Shown: piece by piece, positions 45,266 to 55,621 of the stretch
How positions within the stretch are numbered: the first letter of the stretch is position 1
Layout of the letters: each line of letters begins with the position of its first letter
Assembly (NCBI GenBank): GCA_963666575.2
Contig: CAXXYG010000022.1
Location: 55,998 to 119,997, forward strand
DNA length: 64,000 nt
DNA from: JABMQB01 sp963666575
Lineage (GTDB): Bacteria > Bacteroidota > Bacteroidia > Bacteroidales > Prolixibacteraceae
Direction of reading: 5' to 3'
Made by a program: the position numbers and the translations under genes
The notes under the pieces: model-generated
The model's input: the letters and a program-made list of their open reading frames with translations, nothing else
What the model was told of the DNA's origin: nothing
Databases searched by the model: none

Positions 45266-46702
45266 TTAGTTGATGCCGAATACAAAATATGCTGGTTCTC
45301 CATTTGGGTAATACCCTTCAATGAGAATTCCGCCTTGGGCATCCCTTATTATTTTTCTAAAATCATTAACCTCAAAAATTGGCTTTTTATTGACATCGGT
45401 AATAATAAATCCTTCTTTTAATCCCGCATTGTTTAATTTGCCCTTGTTTAATTTACTAATTTTAATTCCGTATTCTGTGTTTAATTTTGACTTCTCCTCA
45501 TTGCTGATTTCCTCAAATTCAGCTCCCAATACAACTGATCTCTCCCTAACAATTTCTGTATCTCCGTGCTTGTTACGTAAGGTCACGGTAAATTGTTTCT
45601 TAGTGTTGCTTCTTTTTACAATAAATGTTACATCATCGCCTGGGCGGTACATGCTAACTTTTTCCTGAAGTTCGGCAGTTGAGTTTACACTTTCACCCCC
45701 TACGCTTATAATTACATCGCCTTCTTTGATACCTGCTTCTCTAGCGGCTCCGTTATCAGTTACGCCCCCAACAAATACTCCTTCAATTTTATCAAGGTCG
45801 TATCGTTCAGCTATTTCGGCTGTAACATCACCAATATTAACACCTAAAAGGGCTCTCTGAACTTCGCCAAACTCTTTCAAATCAGCTACAACTTTTTGTA
45901 CAATAGAAGCAGGAATGGCGAATGAATACCCGGTATATGATCCGGTTCGTGATGCTATAGCGGTATTTATACCAATTAATTCTCCATTTTGATTTACTAA
46001 TGCTCCTCCGCTATTTCCTGGATTAACTGCAGCATCGGTTTGGATAAATGATTCTATAGAAAGGTCCTGGCTCCGGTTAACTCCAATATTTCGGGCCATT
46101 GCACTAACAATACCTGCCGTTACTGTAGAAGTCAGATTAAACGGATTTCCTACTGCTAATACCCATTCACCAAGTTTTAAACCATTTGAATTACCAAATT
46201 TCAGGTATGGAAGGTTTTCCGATTCGATTTTTAATACAGCTATATCGGTTGATGGATCGGTACCTATTAACCTAGCATCAAACTCCCTCTTATCGTTTAA
46301 AACAACTTTAATTTTTTGTGCGCCTTCAATCACATGGTTATTTGTAACTATGTATCCATCTTCAGCAAGAATAACTCCACTGCCAAATCCCCGCGCAATT
46401 TGAGGTTCCTGGCGCTGGTTATAACCAAAAAAATCGAGTAATGGATTATTTGATGACCATCCTCCTCGCATTGATTGTGTCATTATATGGACAACTGAAT
46501 GGATAGAATTTTCGGCAGCATAGGTTAGGTCTGGTAAAACCGAACCTGATTCAGTGGGTAAGCTGGCATATTTTAATGCTTGAGTATCTTGTATTGTTAC
46601 TATTTCGGGTTTGTCAAAGAATTTTGAATAAGTCCACACTGCAATAAATGCTCCTGCAACTACTAATACAAATGTTAACGAATATTTTTTAATGTGTGCC
46701 AT
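45266..46702 (-). CDS. DegP/HtrA-family periplasmic serine protease
   Basis: 478 aa. An N-terminal membrane or signal helix (YSLTFVLVVAGAFIAVWTY) directs it to the periplasm. The trypsin-like domain has the triad H123 (TNNHVIEG), D153 (STDIAVLKI) and S231 (NPGNSGGAL). Two PDZ domains follow, at about 280-370 (LLGVNIGDVTAEIAERY ... GIKEGDVIISVGGESV) and 395-475. It degrades or refolds damaged envelope proteins, probably as an oligomer. It stands alone, 120 bp upstream of rpoD. Confidence 0.95.
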   Translation of the reverse strand: MAHIKKYSLTFVLVVAGAFIAVWTYSKFFDKPEIVTIQDTQALKYASLPTESGSVLPDLTYAAENSIHSVVHIMTQSMRGGWSSNNPLLDFFGYNQRQEPQIARGFGSGVILAEDGYIVTNNHVIEGAQKIKVVLNDKREFDARLIGTDPSTDIAVLKIESENLPYLKFGNSNGLKLGEWVLAVGNPFNLTSTVTAGIVSAMARNIGVNRSQDLSIESFIQTDAAVNPGNSGGALVNQNGELIGINTAIASRTGSYTGYSFAIPASIVQKVVADLKEFGEVQRALLGVNIGDVTAEIAERYDLDKIEGVFVGGVTDNGAAREAGIKEGDVIISVGGESVNSTAELQEKVSMYRPGDDVTFIVKRSNTKKQFTVTLRNKHGDTEIVRERSVVLGAEFEEISNEEKSKLNTEYGIKISKLNKGKLNNAGLKEGFIITDVNKKPIFEVNDFRKIIRDAQGGILIEGYYPNGEPAYFVFGIN

Positions 46703-46917
46703 ATCTTTTTATAATTTTCAATTAAATTTTTTAAGTGTTACATAAAAACGCAAAAATATTGCCAGTGTTGCTAAAAGAAAAATGAAATTGAAAGATTTTA
46801 CATTATTTAACTACATAACCTTTAAATTGTTAAAAAAGTTTTAATTATGATAGTTTTTTTATTCAAAATTTTAAAATAGTATGAATTTTTTTTCACATGA
46901 AAAAAAGCAATAACTAA

Positions 46918-47493
46918 TTATTGGTACTTTAAATTATCGGCATTCAATTCAACCGATTGATAAGATTTAATATATTCAATAGCTTCATAGGAATTATTAG
47001 CTACAAAATAATAATCAGTTGAAGTTTTTTTAGCAAAAAAATTGTCAACTGAAACTTCAAACTGTTTAAAAAGGTGTTCAAAATAATTATTTGTATTAAT
47101 AAATACAATTGGCTTATTATGGTACGACAGATGTTTTAATGTTAAAACTTCTAGGATTTCTTCCAGTGTTCCAAAACCGCCTGGTAAAGCAATAAAAGCA
47201 TCTGAAATTTGACGCATTTTAGCCTTTCTGTCTTGCATGTTTTTGGTAATTATTATCTCACAAGAATTGTTCGAAGAAAGGTCTCTTTTTTTTAACTTTT
47301 CAGGTATTATCCCAATTGTTTTGGTTCCTGCTTTATTTGCTGCGACAGTCGTCGCTTCCATCAAACCTACTTTGGCACCTCCATTAATTAGTGTAAAATT
47401 GTTTTTTCCCAAAAGTGTTCCAAGGTTATTCGCTTCTTCAAAAAATAGAGAGTCGATAGTGTTACTTGATGAGGAAAAAACACAAATATTCAT
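46918..47493 (-). CDS. LOG-family Rossmann-fold phosphoribohydrolase (TIGR00730)
   Basis: 191 aa from the ATG at 47493. An upstream ATG at 47535 lies within the gyrB terminator hairpin and is unlikely to be used. The protein starts MNICVFSSSSNTID, the usual Rossmann beginning, and has the family motif PGGFGTLEEILEVLT with the catalytic Arg/Glu region KMRQISDAFIALPGG just before it. Members cleave nucleotide 5'-monophosphates to base and ribose phosphate; in plants this activates cytokinins, whereas the bacterial substrate is generally uncertain. Confidence 0.88.
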   Translation of the reverse strand: MNICVFSSSSNTIDSLFFEEANNLGTLLGKNNFTLINGGAKVGLMEATTVAANKAGTKTIGIIPEKLKKRDLSSNNSCEIIITKNMQDRKAKMRQISDAFIALPGGFGTLEEILEVLTLKHLSYHNKPIVFINTNNYFEHLFKQFEVSVDNFFAKKTSTDYYFVANNSYEAIEYIKSYQSVELNADNLKYQ

Positions 47494-47518
47494 CAATGTT
47501 TTGTTTAGAGTTTTTTTT

Positions 47519-47546
47519 ATAAAAAAATCCCGCAAAAGCGGGATTA
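47519..47546 (-). terminator. Terminator after gyrB
   Basis: AATCCCGC-AAAA-GCGGGATT stem, followed in minus-strand sense by a T7 run. It lies 5 bp beyond the gyrB stop. Confidence 0.9.
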
Positions 47547-47550
47547 TATT

Positions 47551-49521
47551 TTAAGCATCGATGTTAGCATAAACAGCGTGGTCTTCAATAAACTTCCTGC
47601 GAGGGGGAACATCGTCACCCATAAGCACTGAAAAGATGTGGTCAGCTTCAGCCGCATTTTCAATGGTTACTTGTTGTAAGGTACGTTGTTCAGGATTCAT
47701 GGTTGTTTCCCATAACTGTTGAGCGTTCATCTCCCCCAGACCTTTGTAACGTTGTGTATGGACATTGCTTTCAACTCCACCAGCCCATTCATCAATTATT
47801 TTTAACCGTTGTTGCTCACTCCATGCATACGATTCTTTTTTGCCTTTTTTAATTAAAAAGAGTGGTGGAGCTGCAATGTATAAATAGCCTTGAGTTATCA
47901 GGTCATTCATGTAACGGAAAAAGAAAGTCATAATCAAAGTTGCAATGTGGCTTCCATCCACATCAGCATCGGTCATGATCACTACTTTATGGTACCTGAG
48001 TTTTTCAAGATTGAGTTGTTTTGTATCTTCTTCAGTTCCAATAGTAACGCCTAATGCGGTAAAAATATTTTTAATTTCTTCGTTCTCAAATATTTTATGA
48101 ACCATGGCCTTTTCAACGTTGAGGATTTTACCCCTCAAAGGTAATATCGCCTGAGTTCGCCGGTTACGCCCTTGTTTAGCAGTTCCACCGGCCGAATCTC
48201 CCTCAACAAGAAAAACTTCACATAAAGCTGGGTCTTTTTCGCTACAGTCACTTAATTTTCCGGGTAATCCACCGCCAGTTAGAGCACTTTTCCGTTGAAC
48301 CATTTCACGTGCTTTACGGGCGGCATGACGTGCCTGCGCAGCCAAAATAACTTTGTTTACGATAGTTTTGGCATCTTTAGGGTTTTCTTCGAGGTAATTT
48401 TTGAGCATCTCACTTACAGCCTGGTCAACCACAATACTTACGTCTGAATTACCCAATTTGGTTTTTGTTTGGCCTTCGAATTGTGGTTCCTGAACTTTTA
48501 CCGAAATAACCGCTGTTAAGCCTTCGCGGAAATCATCGCCACTGATATCAAATTTTAATTTTGCCAACATGCCTGAGGCATCGGCATAACCTTTTAAAGT
48601 ACGTGTTAAACCGCGCCTGAATCCTGTAAGGTGAGTCCCTCCTTCAATTGTATTGATATTATTAACGTATGAATGAATGTTCTCAGAATATGATGTATTA
48701 TAGTGCAGAGCAATTTCAACAGGCATACCATTTTTGTCGGAAGAGATATTGATGGTTTCCTCAATTAATTTAACACGAGTTTCATCAAGGTATTCGACAA
48801 ATTCTTTTAATCCTTCTTCAGAAAAATAGGTATTTGATTTAAACTCGCCATTTTCTTCTTTAACACGTTCATCGGTTAGTGATAATTTGATACCGGCATT
48901 TAAGAAGGCAAGTTCACGAAGCCTGGCTGATAGGATCTCATATTTATATACTTTTACTAAAAAGATATCGTCGTCGGCTTTAAATGTAACAATTGTCCCT
49001 GTTTTATCTGAATCACCAACAATCCTGGCCTTGTATAGAGGTTTTCCAATAGAGTACTCCTGTTCCCAGACTTTACCATCGCGGTGAATGGTAGCTTTTA
49101 AGTGCGACGACAATGCATTAACACATGAAACCCCCACACCGTGTAAACCACCTGATACTTTATATGAGTCTTTATCGAATTTTCCGCCAGCATGCAAAAC
49201 AGTCATTACAACTTCCAGCGCTGATTTATTTTCTTTGGTATGTATTTCAGTAGGTATTCCTCTTCCATCATCCGAAACTGATATTGAATTGTCGGGATGA
49301 ATAATTACATCAATTTTGCTACAGTAACCTGCCAGTGCTTCATCAATTGAATTATCAATTACCTCATAAACCAGGTGGTGAAGCCCTTTTTCATTCACAT
49401 CGCCAATATACATGGCAGGCCTTTTACGAACTGCTTCAAGCCCTTCTAGTACCTGAATACTGTCTGCTGAATAGTTTCCATTCCCCTCATTGCTCAATCC
49501 ATTCTTTTCCAATTCACTCAT
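47551..49521 (-). CDS. gyrB: DNA gyrase subunit B
   Basis: 656 aa, typical length. The GHKL ATPase domain shows VLEGLEAVRKRPAMYIGD, DNSIDEALAGY, VSDDGRGIPTEIH and GGLHGVGVSCVNALS; the TOPRIM domain has EVFLVEGDSAGGTAKQGR and MTDADVDGSHI. The C-terminus RYKGLGEMNAQQLWETTMNP is the gyrase signature. With GyrA it introduces negative supercoils. The start is the ATG of MSELEKNG. A TATATTTG -7 box lies about 100 bp upstream. Confidence 0.97.
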   Translation of the reverse strand: MSELEKNGLSNEGNGNYSADSIQVLEGLEAVRKRPAMYIGDVNEKGLHHLVYEVIDNSIDEALAGYCSKIDVIIHPDNSISVSDDGRGIPTEIHTKENKSALEVVMTVLHAGGKFDKDSYKVSGGLHGVGVSCVNALSSHLKATIHRDGKVWEQEYSIGKPLYKARIVGDSDKTGTIVTFKADDDIFLVKVYKYEILSARLRELAFLNAGIKLSLTDERVKEENGEFKSNTYFSEEGLKEFVEYLDETRVKLIEETINISSDKNGMPVEIALHYNTSYSENIHSYVNNINTIEGGTHLTGFRRGLTRTLKGYADASGMLAKLKFDISGDDFREGLTAVISVKVQEPQFEGQTKTKLGNSDVSIVVDQAVSEMLKNYLEENPKDAKTIVNKVILAAQARHAARKAREMVQRKSALTGGGLPGKLSDCSEKDPALCEVFLVEGDSAGGTAKQGRNRRTQAILPLRGKILNVEKAMVHKIFENEEIKNIFTALGVTIGTEEDTKQLNLEKLRYHKVVIMTDADVDGSHIATLIMTFFFRYMNDLITQGYLYIAAPPLFLIKKGKKESYAWSEQQRLKIIDEWAGGVESNVHTQRYKGLGEMNAQQLWETTMNPEQRTLQQVTIENAAEADHIFSVLMGDDVPPRRKFIEDHAVYANIDA

Positions 49522-49868
49522 CCTCTTTTATTTTGATTTTTTTGTTTATCCGTAATTGTTTTAAAGTCCCTGCAATTCAGTATTTTATAATATTTTCTGA
49601 ATGGCTTTTTAGGAACATGCAAATATAACAAAATATAGCACAAATATGTTGAGAATTGACCGGTTGAAAGGGGGTAATTATTAACAATATATCAACGTTT
49701 TATGCATTTGTGCCAGGTAACTTTGAAATGCGCTTAAACAGCGGCTTACAGCCACTGTTTTCTAATTGAAAAAATCGTTAAATTTGGTTAATATTTGCTG
49801 ATGTATGTGTTGAAATAATAATTGCATGTGTAATACACAGTTATTACGTCGATAGAGGTGCATTTATT
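49522..49868. promoter_or_regulatory. Intergenic region upstream of gyrB with -7 box
   Basis: About 350 bp. TATATTTG on the minus strand at 49620-49627 is a likely gyrB -7 box. The remainder, downstream of the barrel gene at 49869, shows no gene or clear hairpin. Confidence 0.5.
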
Positions 49869-51665
49869 TTAGAATGAAAAACTAATTCCAGCTAAAAAAT
49901 TCATACTTTGAACAGGGTAACCTAACCAATGCTCGTAGTTTTGGAAACCAAAGTTATTCAGTTGTGCAAAAAGTGAAAAATTGTTCTTTATGTAATATGT
50001 TCCACGCACATTTAAATCAATAATCATATCCATTGTATACGACTTATTAATTGAACTTCCCCTGGTTGAACTCCATGGTGCAAAAAGGAATTCATTATAA
50101 TCAACAATTAAACTTTTACGTTCTCCAACAACAAAAACTTCGGTTGATAGCTGCAATTGTTCGGTAACTTTGTATTCGACCGATAGTTTTGCCTTAAAAT
50201 CAGGCATGTTCCAGGCTTCTGTTTGCTCTTTCAGTTCATAGACATAATAATCTGCCGCAAGCAAAAGATTTAATCTCTCGGAGGCGGTATGGTATATTTC
50301 GGCATTAAACCTCAGTATGTTTATATCATCGTACAGAACCTGAAAATGGTTGTTTGCAACTGACGGATTTGGAATTTCATTTACAACTGGTATGACATAC
50401 TGTTCAAGAAAATAGAGAGGTTTGTCTTGAATCATGGAATAATCAGCAGTAATTTTGTAGTTGGTTTTTGAACTCAATTTGCCATTTATTCCTCCAAAAA
50501 ACCGGAACTGGTGTAAACTGTTTTTTACATCGTGAAGTGGGTCAACAAATGGATTTTCGTAAGCAATTTTAGAATAGTGGTTGTTCTCAAGCTTGCCATC
50601 GATTCCTGCAAAAAAACTGAGCATTCCTTCAATGGGAATAATATTTGCCAGAATATTTGGCGTTGCGCTAATTCGGGTGTCTTCATCACTGTCAATAATA
50701 ACATAGGTTTTGGCACCAATTTGTATGTTTGCTTTTTTATTTCCCAATTTGACAGCCGGATTAAACAATACCCACATTTGTTGCCTGATACCCTCAAGTT
50801 GAGTGGTTGTGTTAAATATTCCATCTGTATGATTAAAGTTGACTCCGGCATCGAGTAACACCTCCAGATCGTTTACTGGTTTGTTTAGATGAGCCATAAA
50901 GTTGGCATAGTGTTCGGTTTGTTTTGTTTTAGTGCCAAAATAATGGTAATCGAGGTCGAACCCAAATTTAAATGACGATTTTGAAACGGATGTATTTTTA
51001 AGTTTTAACTGAATGGCTCCTTTAGTGAATACTTGCTTTGAATTCCAGTAGTTTATGGTTTGGTTGTCTTCAGTTAAAACATCAGGTAATGAATCGTTAG
51101 GGAATCCGTAGAAATTAAATCCATCGCGGTCGAACGAAACATTTACATCAAGCGTTGAATTCCTGTAAAAACGTTTCATAAATATCTCGGCATAATTATC
51201 AGAAAAAGGTGCTTTTACTTTATCGCCTCCTGCGAGTTTTACTTTACCCTGCGACGATAAATGTTTTACATGGATGCCAAAGAGTGTATTTTTAGTTTTG
51301 TTATTGTTGAAGAAAAAATTCAGGTACGGTTTATTGTAATTACCTACTCCTAACTGTACCATTCCATATCCGGGGTCTTGTTTTGGCCTGTCTGCAGTTT
51401 TTGCTGCCTGTAAATCGCTCACCGAGAACGTTGAAAAAACCGGCTGACTATATATGTTATAGTCAAAAGTTGGTTTCTGGAAAGGCTCTTCTTTTATAAC
51501 AGGAATGTCGTTTATTTTGTAGGCATCAGAAATACTGGGCCTGTATGCTTTTATAACTTCAACTTCCTGTCTTAAAACAGAATCTTGTTGAGCAGTTGCC
51601 TTTAAGGCAAAAGCACTTAATACAAACAGTGTAAATGGGATATATTGAATGATTATTCGTTTCAT
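49869..51665 (-). CDS. Outer-membrane beta-barrel protein (TonB-receptor-like), unknown ligand
   Basis: 598 aa. A signal peptide (FTLFVLSAFALKATAQ) is followed by a short plug-like N-terminal part with no full TonB plug domain, and then many alternating strands rich in aromatic residues (VNVSFDRDGFNFYGF, YYVYELKEQTEAW). It ends in aromatic GISFSF, the usual barrel C-terminus. It lies 20 bp after the large TPR protein gene and is surely co-transcribed; such TPR plus barrel pairs are seen in Bacteroidota. The substrate, if any, is unknown. Confidence 0.82.
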   Translation of the reverse strand: MKRIIIQYIPFTLFVLSAFALKATAQQDSVLRQEVEVIKAYRPSISDAYKINDIPVIKEEPFQKPTFDYNIYSQPVFSTFSVSDLQAAKTADRPKQDPGYGMVQLGVGNYNKPYLNFFFNNNKTKNTLFGIHVKHLSSQGKVKLAGGDKVKAPFSDNYAEIFMKRFYRNSTLDVNVSFDRDGFNFYGFPNDSLPDVLTEDNQTINYWNSKQVFTKGAIQLKLKNTSVSKSSFKFGFDLDYHYFGTKTKQTEHYANFMAHLNKPVNDLEVLLDAGVNFNHTDGIFNTTTQLEGIRQQMWVLFNPAVKLGNKKANIQIGAKTYVIIDSDEDTRISATPNILANIIPIEGMLSFFAGIDGKLENNHYSKIAYENPFVDPLHDVKNSLHQFRFFGGINGKLSSKTNYKITADYSMIQDKPLYFLEQYVIPVVNEIPNPSVANNHFQVLYDDINILRFNAEIYHTASERLNLLLAADYYVYELKEQTEAWNMPDFKAKLSVEYKVTEQLQLSTEVFVVGERKSLIVDYNEFLFAPWSSTRGSSINKSYTMDMIIDLNVRGTYYIKNNFSLFAQLNNFGFQNYEHWLGYPVQSMNFLAGISFSF

Positions 51666-51685
51666 ACTTAATGTGTTAAAATGAA

Positions 51686-54600
51686 CTACTGGTTTTCAAG
51701 GTTTATTTCAACTGATTTTTTCCGGGCTTCGTTTTGTTCGGCATTTTCTTTTGCCTCAATTGCCGAAAGTTTTTGAGCTGCCTCTTTAATGATTCCATCG
51801 TTGGAATCGTTGTAATTTTCTACCAAACTTTTAAGTGTGTGTTTTGCCTGAAAAATATCGTTTTTTGCCATGTATATTTCAGAAAGTAAAATAAAACTTT
51901 TACCCAGCCAATATTGGTGAGGAGTACCCGATGATATAAAATCGATAATTTCATCTTCGGCAGGCTGGTATTTTTTCTGGCGGAAATAAATTTCGGAAAC
52001 CAGGTATTTGGCTTCGGCCCCTTGTGCCGACTGTGTTTCTTTTGCCAAATTTTGAAAACCTGTTAAAGCACTGGTTAGGTTGCCCAATTCGAACGATGAT
52101 TTAGTTATGATATAATCAGCATCCCTTATCAGTGCTTCGCTGGCCTTGTCTGAACTTTTAACATTTTCGGCCGATGTAATGGCATCGCTAAAATTTTGTA
52201 ATTCAAAATTACATTTCATTTTTCCGGCCTGGGCTTTTAATTTATTCCATTTGGTATTCGAAATTGTTTCGAGCCTGTTAAAGAGTTCAAGCGCCTTCCT
52301 GTAATCGCCTCCATTAAGAGTTAGTTCGGCAGCTTTTGAAAGGGCAGGTTCGCTAAAAATATTTTCGCCTTGTTGAGCCACATAATTATAATGTTCCAAT
52401 GATTCGGAGTAGTGTTGTTTTTGGTATAAAGCTTCAGCCAGGTAAAAGTGTGCGTTCAGAATATAACCTCCAAACGGGAACTCATTCAGGTAGCGCTTAA
52501 ACTGGCTGTCGGCATTTGAGTCGCCTGCCATAAAACGTTTTTCGGCTGCCTGGTATGTTAATGCATCCTGCTCGGAAGGTGTTATACTTGATTCTTGCCC
52601 CAAACTGCGGGTATAGGCAAAATACGCATCAACGTTGTTTAATTCAACATAGTTATTTTTGATTCCCACTAAGGCTGATTTAGCCTCTTCGGAATTGGCA
52701 TAATTTTCAACTACCTGTTTGTAATATTCCAATGATTTATTCAGATTTTGGTTGTTGTAATTTATGAGCCCCAACTGAAGCAAAGCTTTCTTTTTGTAGG
52801 TGCTTTGTGAATAATTGGTAAGAATTTCATTGTAAAGTTTAATGGCTTCAAAATCGTTATTAATGCGTTCGTAGGCCCGGCCTAATTCGTACAATGCATC
52901 GTCGCGGTAAGCCGATTCGGGATAATCGCGTAAAAGATTTTTAAGATGAGTGATTTTATCTTGTTGCTTCCGTTGTAATCCTTCACAAAAAGCTATTTGA
53001 AACAGTGCATAATCAGGGTCGTATAATTTCGACCTGAATGATTCCTGATAATATTTTACAGCTTCGTCGTAATCTCTCACAAGAAAAAATCCATCGCCAA
53101 CACGGTTAATTGCGTCAGCAACTTTTTCGGAACGTTGCGTTTTTGCGGCTGTTAGAAATTCCCTGAACATAGAGGTTGCCGCCTGGAAATCTTCCAATTT
53201 AAAATAAGCATACCCTAAATTGTAGTGGGCGTCTTTGTACTCGTTTAATGAAAATGCTCCCGGGGTTACAAGGAATTTATTGTATTCGGTTATAGCCGAT
53301 TGGTAATCGCCCAGCCTGTATAGGGCTTCGGCACGCCAGTAGATAGCGCGGGCTTTTAATTCACGGTCGCTAAAACTATTTTCCAACGATTTGTCAAAAC
53401 TTTCGATGGCGCGGTTGTAACTCAGATTATTAAAAAGCTCCAGACCACGGTAAAAAGTTACCCGCTGGTAAGCTTTGCGAATGGCTGAATTTTTTACCTG
53501 GATTTTTTCGATGGAAGCAATGGCCGATTCATAATTTTTTGTCACCATATACACTTTAACCAAATACTGGTAAGCCTGGTTGTTGCGTTCCGAATTGGGG
53601 TAGGAGGCAATGTATTTATCAAAAGCTTTAATGGTTTCGTTAAAAGGTGAATACGATAATTCGTAGGTCATTTTTGCATAATTAAACAGGGCGTCTTCTT
53701 TTATCCGCTCGTCAAAATCGAGTTCCGATGCCGATTCAAAGGCAAACCGTGCTTTTTCTTTTTTGTCATTTTTAACATAACAATCGGCCAAGTGGTAAAA
53801 GGCATTCTGAGCTGTTTCGTCTTTCCCCTGGGCTGCTTTTTCGAGGAAAGGAATAGCTTTTGCAAAATCGCCATTATTGTAGTAACAGTAGCCCATTAAA
53901 TAATTATCTTCTTTCGATTTTAATCGTTTTGAGTTGTGGTAAGTTTCGAGGAATGGAATGGCCTTATTAAAATCCTTCAGGTGAAAATACGAATCGCCAA
54001 CCAAACGCGATAGCTCTTCTTTATGGCTTTCTTCCACATCGCCGATAAGCGGTTCTATATAGTTAATCAGCTCGTTGTATTTTTGTTGTTTGTAGAAAAT
54101 GTGGCTGACGTATAACGGAATAACTTTTGAGTAAGTTGGGTCGCCATTTAATTTTGTAAAACCATTTAGTGCCGATTCGTAATTGCCTTTTAAGTAATTG
54201 ATGTGTGCCCAATAATAACTGGCTGGTTTACTATAAAGGCTATTTTTATCAATGATTTTGTAAAACTCGGCAGCGGCTTTGTCCAGATTTTCCTGCTCAA
54301 GGTATGAATAACCTAATTGGTAATGGTACAATACCTTTTCATCTTCGTTTAATTCTGACAAATCGACTTTTGGCAATGTCCGTAATACAATTGAATAACG
54401 TTTTTTGTCGAATTGGTAATTTGCTAATTTAAATTGTGCCTGATTTATATAAGGGCTTTCAGAATAATTTTCAATAAACTGCGACATTTGTTTATCGCCG
54501 GCAGCTTGTCCTGCATCAAGCGATGATAGGGCTTTAAAATATTCTGCTTCGGAATAAATCTCTGATTTTGCAGGTACTTTCTCCTGAATTAATTCAAATT

Positions 54601-54757
54601 CACGGTAAGCCGATTGGTATTTTGATTGATTATAAAGCTCTTTGGCAGTTTGAATTTCTTTTTGAATATCATTATAATATTCTGTTTTTTGGGCAAAAGA
54701 CTGAATTGTTAATACCGTAAGTCCTAATGATAAGACAATCAGGATATTAGTTTTCAT
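51686..54757 (-). CDS. Large tetratricopeptide-repeat periplasmic protein
   Basis: 1023 aa. A signal peptide (ILIVLSLGLTVLTIQSFAQ) precedes more than 20 TPR units that span nearly the whole protein, with typical units such as ALFQIAFCEGLQRKQQDK and EAIKLYNEILTNYSQSTYKKKALLQLG. The last 30 residues are charged (AKENAEQNEARKKSVEINLENQ). It resembles the YbgF/BamD style of TPR proteins that scaffold envelope complexes. Its operon partner is the barrel protein 20 bp downstream, so a joint role at the outer membrane is likely. Confidence 0.88.
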   Translation of the reverse strand: MKTNILIVLSLGLTVLTIQSFAQKTEYYNDIQKEIQTAKELYNQSKYQSAYREFELIQEKVPAKSEIYSEAEYFKALSSLDAGQAAGDKQMSQFIENYSESPYINQAQFKLANYQFDKKRYSIVLRTLPKVDLSELNEDEKVLYHYQLGYSYLEQENLDKAAAEFYKIIDKNSLYSKPASYYWAHINYLKGNYESALNGFTKLNGDPTYSKVIPLYVSHIFYKQQKYNELINYIEPLIGDVEESHKEELSRLVGDSYFHLKDFNKAIPFLETYHNSKRLKSKEDNYLMGYCYYNNGDFAKAIPFLEKAAQGKDETAQNAFYHLADCYVKNDKKEKARFAFESASELDFDERIKEDALFNYAKMTYELSYSPFNETIKAFDKYIASYPNSERNNQAYQYLVKVYMVTKNYESAIASIEKIQVKNSAIRKAYQRVTFYRGLELFNNLSYNRAIESFDKSLENSFSDRELKARAIYWRAEALYRLGDYQSAITEYNKFLVTPGAFSLNEYKDAHYNLGYAYFKLEDFQAATSMFREFLTAAKTQRSEKVADAINRVGDGFFLVRDYDEAVKYYQESFRSKLYDPDYALFQIAFCEGLQRKQQDKITHLKNLLRDYPESAYRDDALYELGRAYERINNDFEAIKLYNEILTNYSQSTYKKKALLQLGLINYNNQNLNKSLEYYKQVVENYANSEEAKSALVGIKNNYVELNNVDAYFAYTRSLGQESSITPSEQDALTYQAAEKRFMAGDSNADSQFKRYLNEFPFGGYILNAHFYLAEALYQKQHYSESLEHYNYVAQQGENIFSEPALSKAAELTLNGGDYRKALELFNRLETISNTKWNKLKAQAGKMKCNFELQNFSDAITSAENVKSSDKASEALIRDADYIITKSSFELGNLTSALTGFQNLAKETQSAQGAEAKYLVSEIYFRQKKYQPAEDEIIDFISSGTPHQYWLGKSFILLSEIYMAKNDIFQAKHTLKSLVENYNDSNDGIIKEAAQKLSAIEAKENAEQNEARKKSVEINLENQ

Positions 54758-54882
54758 AGGCTATTTATTATTTAAAAATCTAAAATAACAATAATGAACA
54801 TGTAACTGATTTGATTAACTGTTTTCTTCTTAACAAGAAACTGTTTATTTCTTTTGTTTATTATATCATCGGCAAAAAAAAT

Positions 54883-54890
54883 TAGTTTTG
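54883..54890 (+). promoter_or_regulatory. -7 promoter box of ftsE
   Basis: TAGTTTTG matches TAnnTTTG; a TTTG lies at 54853-54856, 26 nt upstream. Its place supports translation from the ATG at 54911 rather than from the earlier TTG at 54854. Confidence 0.6.
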
Positions 54891-54910
54891 TAAGAGTAAT
54901 CGGTAAAATT

Positions 54911-55621
54911 ATGGCGGCAAAAACAATCATTCAGTTTACAAATGCAGATATTTTTCAGCAGGAAAATTTAATTTTAGCAAGTGTAAACCTTCAAATTTTG
55001 GAAGGCGAATTTGTTTATGTGATAGGAAAAGTAGGCAGTGGCAAAACGAGCCTGATTAAAACTATTAATGCCGAATTGACCTTAAATCAAGGGAGTGCTG
55101 AAGTTGCCGGCTATTCATTACATAATTTAAAAACAAAAGATATTCCTTTTTTAAGGCGGAAACTGGGAGTTGTATTTCAGGACTTTCGGCTTTTAACTGA
55201 TAGGTCGGTTTATGGCAACCTCGATTTTGTGCTTAAAGCCACCGGATGGAAACAGGATAAAGCCATAAATGATAAAATCAGGGAAGTTTTACAAAAAGTG
55301 GGTATGTTGTCGAGTATGACAAAAATGCCACACGAACTTTCGGGCGGTGAACAACAACGGGTAGTAATTGCCCGTGCTATCCTTAACGATCCGCAAATTA
55401 TATTGGCCGATGAACCAACCGGAAACCTTGACCCGGAAACATCAGAAGAAATATTGAAGTTGCTGTTGGATTTAAATAAAGCCGGAAAAACAGTAGTGAT
55501 GGCATCGCACGATTATGCTTTGATTGGCAAGCACAATGCCCGCACTTTAATATGCGAAGAATCGGGCATTAAAGATACCGCGCATGTAAATGGTGAGGTT
55601 GATTTTAATTCGTTATTATAG
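54911..55621 (+). CDS. ftsE: FtsE-type cell-division ABC ATPase
   Basis: 236 aa from the ATG at 54911 (MAAKTIIQFTN). A longer frame from a TTG at 54854 would overlap the promoter box and lacks family similarity. Walker A is GKVGSGKTSL, the signature LSGGEQQRVVIARA and Walker B IILADEPTGNLD; VVFQDFRLLTDRSVYGNL is the FtsE-like Q-loop region. FtsE with FtsX controls peptidoglycan hydrolases at division. No ftsX is adjacent, so a Lol-type ATPase is a weaker alternative. The 3' end overlaps the convergent glycosyltransferase gene by 6 bp. Confidence 0.88.
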   Translation: MAAKTIIQFTNADIFQQENLILASVNLQILEGEFVYVIGKVGSGKTSLIKTINAELTLNQGSAEVAGYSLHNLKTKDIPFLRRKLGVVFQDFRLLTDRSVYGNLDFVLKATGWKQDKAINDKIREVLQKVGMLSSMTKMPHELSGGEQQRVVIARAILNDPQIILADEPTGNLDPETSEEILKLLLDLNKAGKTVVMASHDYALIGKHNARTLICEESGIKDTAHVNGEVDFNSLL

